Positions 60,164 through 64,000 of a DNA stretch of 64,000 nucleotides are shown one piece after another. The notes below the pieces were generated by a model, which saw only the letters and a program-made list of their open reading frames with translations, had not been told where the DNA came from and made no database searches. Every line of letters starts with the position of its first letter. Position 1 is the first letter of the stretch. Source of the DNA: Pontibacter amylolyticus (GTDB taxonomy: Bacteria > Bacteroidota > Bacteroidia > Cytophagales > Hymenobacteraceae); the NCBI RefSeq assembly GCF_014638845.1, contig NZ_BMFP01000010.1, forward strand, positions 1-64,000, written 5' to 3'. The position numbers and the translations under genes were made by a program.

Positions 60164-61216
60164 ATGGAAGAAACCAACACCCAGGACATAAAACTCACCC
60201 AGTACAGCCACGGCGCTGGCTGCGGCTGCAAGATATCCCCCAAAGTGCTCGACAAGATCCTGCACACCGACATCCACTACCCCGAAAACGACAGGCTGCT
60301 GGTGGGCAACAGCTCCCGAGACGATGCCGCGGTCTATGACATAGGCAATGGCCGCGCCGTGATCAGCACCACTGACTTTTTCATGCCGATCGTGGATGAT
60401 GCTTACGACTTTGGTCGCATCGCCTCCGCCAATGCCATTTCGGATGTGTATGCGATGGGTGGCACGCCTACCATTGCTATTGCCGTGCTGGGCTGGCCGA
60501 TCGACAAACTGGCCCCTGAGGTAGCCAAGCGCGTGATCGAGGGTAGCCGCAGCATCTGCCACGAGGCCGGTATACCTTTGGCAGGTGGCCACAGCATCGA
60601 CAGCCCGGAGCCGATCTTCGGACTGGCCGTGACCGGCATGCTCGACATCCCGAACCTGAAACGCAACGACACCGCCACCGCCGGCTGCGAGCTATACCTG
60701 ACCAAACCACTGGGCGTAGGCATCCTGACTACCGCTCAGAAAAAAGCCATCCTGAAGCCTGAACATACGCACCTGGCACCGCAGCAGATGATGCAGCTGA
60801 ACAAGATCGGCGCTGAACTGGGCGAGCTACCCCAGGTAAAAGCCATGACCGACGTGACGGGCTTTGGTCTGCTGGGTCACCTCTCCGAAATGTGCGAAGG
60901 CAGCAACCTGGCTGCGGAAGTATACTTTGACAAAGTACCGGTTATACCGGAGGCGCTGGATTATTTGGCGCAAAAAGCCATACCTGGCGGCACCCACCGC
61001 AACTTCGACAGCTACGGACACAAAATAGCCGAGCTCACCGTAGACCAGAAGCACCTGCTCTGCGACCCGCAAACCAGCGGAGGGCTTTTAGTTGCCGTTG
61101 ATCCAGGCGGACGCGAAGAGGTGCTGCAGCTGTTTGAGGAGTACGGTCTGCAGCTAGAACCCCTAGGCGTGCTGAAGGAGCGTGACAGTGAAGAGAAGCT
61201 GATTCGGGTGTTGTAA
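60164..61216 (+). CDS. selD: Selenide, water dikinase
   Basis: Makes selenophosphate from selenide and ATP for selU. About 350 residues from the ATG at 60164. The glycine-rich start has Cys, not selenocysteine (GAGCGCKISP, C20 and K23), so it needs no UGA decoding. Later motifs: DDAAVYDIGNGRAVISTTDFF, and AGGHSIDSPEP. An alternative ATG at 60143 adds 7 residues (MNNNSLTM). With no selA/selB/selC seen here, the selenium use visible is tRNA modification. Confidence 0.94.
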   Translation: MEETNTQDIKLTQYSHGAGCGCKISPKVLDKILHTDIHYPENDRLLVGNSSRDDAAVYDIGNGRAVISTTDFFMPIVDDAYDFGRIASANAISDVYAMGGTPTIAIAVLGWPIDKLAPEVAKRVIEGSRSICHEAGIPLAGGHSIDSPEPIFGLAVTGMLDIPNLKRNDTATAGCELYLTKPLGVGILTTAQKKAILKPEHTHLAPQQMMQLNKIGAELGELPQVKAMTDVTGFGLLGHLSEMCEGSNLAAEVYFDKVPVIPEALDYLAQKAIPGGTHRNFDSYGHKIAELTVDQKHLLCDPQTSGGLLVAVDPGGREEVLQLFEEYGLQLEPLGVLKERDSEEKLIRVL

Positions 61217-61219
61217 AAA

Positions 61220-61876
61220 ATGCGCGGAAGGAGGTATAAAAAGCTCTATTATGTACCAGGGTTACTCAGTTTACTCCTGGTAGCCATGCTGTTTATACCT
61301 ATCGCACTGGAGCAGAACCGCAAGCTTGATAAGCGCGTTTTGGAAGTGAACGTGTGGCACCCTGACAGGGGAAAGCTGTTTCCTTTTCCTGAGCGTAATT
61401 ATAAACCAGTTGTGCTCACAAGGGATGCCGAGCAGAATAAAGCCGCTATCGCCAGTGCCCGGGCATTCATCAACCAAATGTATACAACAGGAGACGGAGT
61501 GAACGGCATCCGCTACATTTTCCAGGATGCCTCTTATGGCACGTACGTAAGCGTATTGAATTCCCTTAAAGTAGATAGCATTGCCTCCTTTGTTGTTTAC
61601 GAAAATAGTATCTGGGTATTAAACAGACCCAAACCAGCTGGGCCGCAACTCTTTTTTGAATGTGACATCATCCTTCTGGATTATTCAGATGTCATCTATT
61701 CACAAATGAGCTTCTCTGAGAAAATGGACCATCATCTGGCACCTTACCGAGCGGGCGCCGCTAAACTCTGGCCTACACTTGTTTTGCTCGGGTTGATAGC
61801 CATACTCAACTTGAAGCAAATACTTCGCAAAAAAACTTATACTTTAACCAATAACACATCTTCTACCGTAAGGTAA
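61220..61876 (+). CDS. Membrane protein of unknown function
   Basis: A 218-residue protein with a basic N-terminus, an N-terminal hydrophobic helix (about 11-28, VPGLLSLLLVAMLFIPIAL) and a C-terminal one (about 185-197, LWPTLVLLGLIAILNL), leaving a periplasmic-sized domain of about 150 residues between them. It starts 3 bp after the selD stop, so it may be cotranscribed with selU-selD, but nothing links it to selenium. No family recognised. Confidence 0.65.
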   Translation: MRGRRYKKLYYVPGLLSLLLVAMLFIPIALEQNRKLDKRVLEVNVWHPDRGKLFPFPERNYKPVVLTRDAEQNKAAIASARAFINQMYTTGDGVNGIRYIFQDASYGTYVSVLNSLKVDSIASFVVYENSIWVLNRPKPAGPQLFFECDIILLDYSDVIYSQMSFSEKMDHHLAPYRAGAAKLWPTLVLLGLIAILNLKQILRKKTYTLTNNTSSTVR

Positions 61877-61913
61877 GCTGATAATCATACAGGACCATCC
61901 TACCCCACATAAC

Positions 61914-62684
61914 ATGAAACTACACTACAAGGAAATGGGCCATGGGCAACCGCTGCTGATCTTGCACGGACTGTTCGGCACATTGGATAACTGGGCAACC
62001 CTGGCCAAGCGACTGGCCGAGCACTACAATGTGTTTCTGGTGGACCTGCGCAACCACGGCCGCTCCCCGCACAGCGAAGAGCACAACTACGACGCGATGG
62101 CCGAAGATGTATTGCGCCTGGTAGACGAGCTTCAAATCCCGACGCCAGCCATCATGGGACACTCCATGGGGGGCAAAGTGGCAATGAACTACGCGCTGAA
62201 ATACCCGACCCGCCTCACCAAGCTGATTGTGGTCGACATTGCCCCGAAGGCCTACCCGCCGCACCACGACGAGATCATTGATGCGCTGCAGTCAGTGGAC
62301 CTGAGCACAGTGACCAGCCGTGGCGATGTGGACAAGCAACTGGCCAGAACAATCCCGGAGGAGTCAGTGCGCCTGTTCCTGATGAAGAACCTGTACCGCA
62401 AAGATGACAACACTTTTGGCTGGCGCATGAACCTGGATGCGATCGAGAAGAATTACGAGAAAGTAGCAGCTCCTATCACCTCCGAGACGCCTTTCAAGAA
62501 AAACACGCTCTTCATCAAAGGCGGGCGCTCGCGCTACATCATGCCCGAAGATGTGTATGGCAGCATTGAGCGCCTGTTTACGCTTGTGGAAGTGGAAACC
62601 ATACCTGAAGCCGGCCACTGGGTACACGCCGAAGCCCCGGATAAGGTATACGACCTGGTAACGAGGTTCCTGGATACTGACTGA
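61914..62684 (+). CDS. Alpha/beta hydrolase (YbfF-like)
   Basis: A 256-residue esterase-type hydrolase with HGLFGTLDNW (oxyanion region), the nucleophile elbow GHSMGGKVA (S84) and the terminal His in AGHWVHAEAP. The RNHGRSPHSEEHNY segment resembles YbfF/lipase EstA-type proteins active on acyl esters or acyl-CoA; the substrate is unknown. Followed by a hairpin. Confidence 0.88.
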   Translation: MKLHYKEMGHGQPLLILHGLFGTLDNWATLAKRLAEHYNVFLVDLRNHGRSPHSEEHNYDAMAEDVLRLVDELQIPTPAIMGHSMGGKVAMNYALKYPTRLTKLIVVDIAPKAYPPHHDEIIDALQSVDLSTVTSRGDVDKQLARTIPEESVRLFLMKNLYRKDDNTFGWRMNLDAIEKNYEKVAAPITSETPFKKNTLFIKGGRSRYIMPEDVYGSIERLFTLVEVETIPEAGHWVHAEAPDKVYDLVTRFLDTD

Positions 62685-63005
62685 ATCTGAATCAGGATTT
62701 TCAGAGTTAAAGAGGGCCCCTATCCCCACGGATTGACTGGGTTGCTATACCAGATTTTTATATCGCTCGCCGCAGTCCGCTGAAGGGACACGATGCATTG
62801 TGTTTCCATGCTTTTGTCGCTAGTCAAGGCACTTGAAGGAACTGCACACTGCTGCAAAGGCTAGAACTATCCTGCAAATCCTTAGAGTAGATCCTGACAG
62901 CAAAGCCGTAGCCAAAAGCTGCGGCTTTGTTTTAAGGTATAGCCATTACAACAGGCCAAACCACTAAACAATTAAACAATTCAACCATCCAACAAATAAC
63001 TTAAC
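62685..63005. other. Intergenic region before the RsmI-like gene
   Basis: A 321-bp stretch without a supported gene. It holds a hairpin terminator at 62902-62932, an AGGTATA word near 62936, and repeat family B-like text (AACAATTAAACAATTCAACC) at about 62960-62995. No tRNA recognised. Confidence 0.5.
62902..62932 (+). terminator. Probable terminator after the alpha/beta hydrolase gene
   Basis: AAAGCCGTAGC (62902-62912) pairs with GCTGCGGCTTT (62918-62928), 11 bp with one G-T pair, loop CAAAA, then GTTTT. It lies more than 200 bp after the hydrolase stop. Confidence 0.7.
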
Positions 63006-63722
63006 ATGAAGAAGACCGGCACGCTATACCTGATTCCGACCATACTGGCTGACGACACAGCCGACCAGGTGATATCGCCGCAGGTGAAGGACACGGTTCA
63101 GCGGCTGACCTATTTTATTGTGGAGAACCTGCGCACCGCCCGTCGATTCGTTAAAAGCATTTGCCCGGAACTGGTGATCGAACAGCTGAATTTTGTGCAG
63201 GTTGATAAAGATGCAACGCCCGCTCAGGTGCATGCCTCTCTGAAGCCACTGCTGGAGCAAGGTATAGACGCTGGTATTATATCAGAGGCGGGCTGCCCAG
63301 GTATAGCTGACCCCGGGGCCGAAGTGGCCAGGTACGCGCATCAGAAAGGTATACGGGTGGTGCCTTTTGCGGGGCCGTCAGCGATCCTGCTCAGCCTCAT
63401 GGCCAGTGGCTTCAATGGCCAGCGATTCGCCTTCCACGGTTATCTGCCCATCGAGAAAGGGCCGCGGCTGCAGGCGCTGCGCAACCTCGAGAAGGAGATG
63501 CTGCAGCGGGACCAGACGCAGATCTTCATGGAAACGCCCTACCGCAACAACAAACTGCTCGAAGACCTGGTGCAAACCCTTAGCGGCGGCACCCGCCTCT
63601 GCATTGCGGCCAACATCACCTCACCGGAGCACGAGTTCATCCAAACCAAAACCATCGCCGAGTGGAAAGGCAAGCTACCGGATATACACAAGCAGCCGGC
63701 GGTGTTTTTGATTTATAGGTAA
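63006..63722 (+). CDS. RsmI-like SAM-dependent methyltransferase
   Basis: A 238-residue tetrapyrrole-methylase-fold protein related to RsmI, which 2'-O-methylates C1402 of 16S rRNA. Motifs: TLYLIPTILADD at the N-terminus, ISEAGCPGIADPGAEV (SAM site), VPFAGPSAILLSLMASGF and FHGYLP; the C-terminus lacks the longer extension of E. coli RsmI (286 aa). Bacteroidota carry both a full RsmI and a shorter paralogue; this is the short type, so rRNA methylation is likely but not proven. Confidence 0.86.
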   Translation: MKKTGTLYLIPTILADDTADQVISPQVKDTVQRLTYFIVENLRTARRFVKSICPELVIEQLNFVQVDKDATPAQVHASLKPLLEQGIDAGIISEAGCPGIADPGAEVARYAHQKGIRVVPFAGPSAILLSLMASGFNGQRFAFHGYLPIEKGPRLQALRNLEKEMLQRDQTQIFMETPYRNNKLLEDLVQTLSGGTRLCIAANITSPEHEFIQTKTIAEWKGKLPDIHKQPAVFLIYR

Positions 63723-63791
63723 TTTCTCTAAAAGAACTTTTAGCAAGGCCGGCACTGGGTTAGTCTCTTTTCTGAGATCGGGTTCTGTCCT

Positions 63792-64000
63792 CTACCAGTC
63801 TTCAGGTATACCCAAGTTTGCATTTTTCATTACCCGACAATCGTCAGGGAAGCGGAATGGGGCGATGGGGTAGTCTATGTCATTCCGCAAAATGGTTACC
63901 TTCCTGGTGCTTACTCCGGATACATCAAAAAAACCGATCACCTGCTCATTTTCATTGTTTACGCTGGTGATGTTTCCTTTTACTTCGGCCGGAGGCGGGT
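63792..64000 (-). CDS. DUF4249 lipoprotein, C-terminal part
   Basis: A frame entering from the right edge and ending at TAG (63792-63794). It encodes about 69 residues: PPPAEVKGNITSVNNENEQ, VIGFFDVSGVSTRKV and DYPIAPFRFPDDCRV, which match the C-terminus of DUF4249 proteins. These are outer-membrane-associated lipoproteins usually encoded next to a TonB-dependent receptor; the receptor would be beyond the window. The start is missing. Confidence 0.82.
   Translation of the reverse strand, partial: PPPAEVKGNITSVNNENEQVIGFFDVSGVSTRKVTILRNDIDYPIAPFRFPDDCRVMKNANLGIPEDW

Larger units (their letters stand above)
3254..63815. repeat. Dispersed heptamer AGGTATA / TATACCT
   Basis: The word AGGTATA (or reverse TATACCT) occurs roughly 105 times by manual count, against about 8 expected. 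Examples: 3254-3260, 8581-8599 (three overlapping), 25519-25525, 25582-25588, 31048-31072 (two), 54385-54397 (two), 56872-56921 (four). It is found on both strands, in genes and between them. The most common extended form is CAGGTATAG. Overlapping palindromic AGGTATACCT occurs near 3254, 8581, 40547 and 59350. Confidence 0.85.

Noticed and set aside
60215..60235. Possible selenocysteine codon in selD
   Set aside because: The position is TGC (Cys) in GAGCGCK; there is no in-frame TGA.
62685..62900. tRNA or small RNA gene
   Set aside because: I looked for an acceptor stem and TTCRA loop and saw neither; only a terminator hairpin is supported.
1..64000. CRISPR array, prophage or insertion sequence with transposase
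   Set aside because: No regularly spaced direct repeats, no phage structural genes and no transposase motifs were seen on either strand.

Overview
The window looks like a chromosomal segment of a Bacteroidota bacterium, most likely Cytophagales and probably the Hymenobacteraceae/Pontibacter group (the family-level placement is inference). Reasons: gliding/type IX genes (gldE, gldD, PorG-like DUF6089 proteins), the exbB-exbD-exbD-tonB block, DUF6252 and DUF4249 lipoproteins, the BamA-Skp-Skp layout, few clear Shine-Dalgarno sites, several TAnnTTTG-type -7 promoter boxes, and a roughly 50 % GC core genome. No rRNA, tRNA, CRISPR array, prophage or transposase gene was recognised.

Layout. 0-3.2 kb (minus): ribonuclease G, a 29-residue basic protein, a TPR protein and HU. 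3.5-8.5 kb (plus): mutY, ssb, gldE, gldD, then two related DUF6252-like lipoprotein genes, the second with an apparent frameshift in its signal peptide. 8.6-13.2 kb: recG, a cobalamin riboswitch with no B12 gene behind it, an acyl-CoA thioesterase and an exported protein of unknown function. 13.2-22.4 kb (minus): a glycosyltransferase and a fatty-acid beta-oxidation cluster (fadD, MarR regulator, fadN-like, fadA, fadE-like); a small four-helix-bundle gene bordered by inverted repeats sits between fadA and fadE. 22.6-28 kb (plus, then minus): an arginase-fold protein with a damaged metal site, a cytochrome b5-like protein, an amino-sugar kinase with murQ, and hypothetical proteins. 28-36 kb: two tiny acidic lipoproteins, the ribosome-assembly GTPases der and era, hemH, a LOG-family protein, a cysteine desulfurase and glmM. 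36-44.6 kb (plus): mazG, then exbB-exbD-exbD-tonB, a second tonB, a small membrane protein, a PstS-like lipoprotein and a TPR protein. 44.6-58.1 kb (minus): rluD, two Skp-like chaperones, bamA, uppS, two PorG-like proteins, nadK, a BamA/TamA-like protein, a CBS protein, an alpha/beta hydrolase, pabA/trpG, cvpA and a YqeY protein. 58.3-63.7 kb (plus): pdxJ, selU (mnmH), selD, a membrane protein, an alpha/beta hydrolase and an RsmI-like methylase. The window ends inside a DUF4249 lipoprotein gene.

Functional themes are envelope biogenesis (BamA, Skp, UppS, GlmM, PorG-like, GldD/E), energised outer-membrane transport (ExbB/ExbD/TonB), fatty-acid degradation under a MarR regulator, cell-wall sugar recycling, and 2-selenouridine tRNA modification by SelD and SelU.

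The strongest unexplained signal is a short word, AGGTATA (reverse TATACCT). I counted roughly 105 copies on the two strands by eye, against about 8 expected for a random 7-mer in 64 kb. It lies in genes and intergenic DNA on both strands, often forces the codon ATA, and is absent from a 4.6-kb stretch (about 35.83-40.44 kb) covering the 5' end of glmM, mazG and almost all of the ExbB/ExbD/TonB block. It behaves like an iterated genome signature or uptake/recognition word. Three families of dispersed intergenic repeats are also present.
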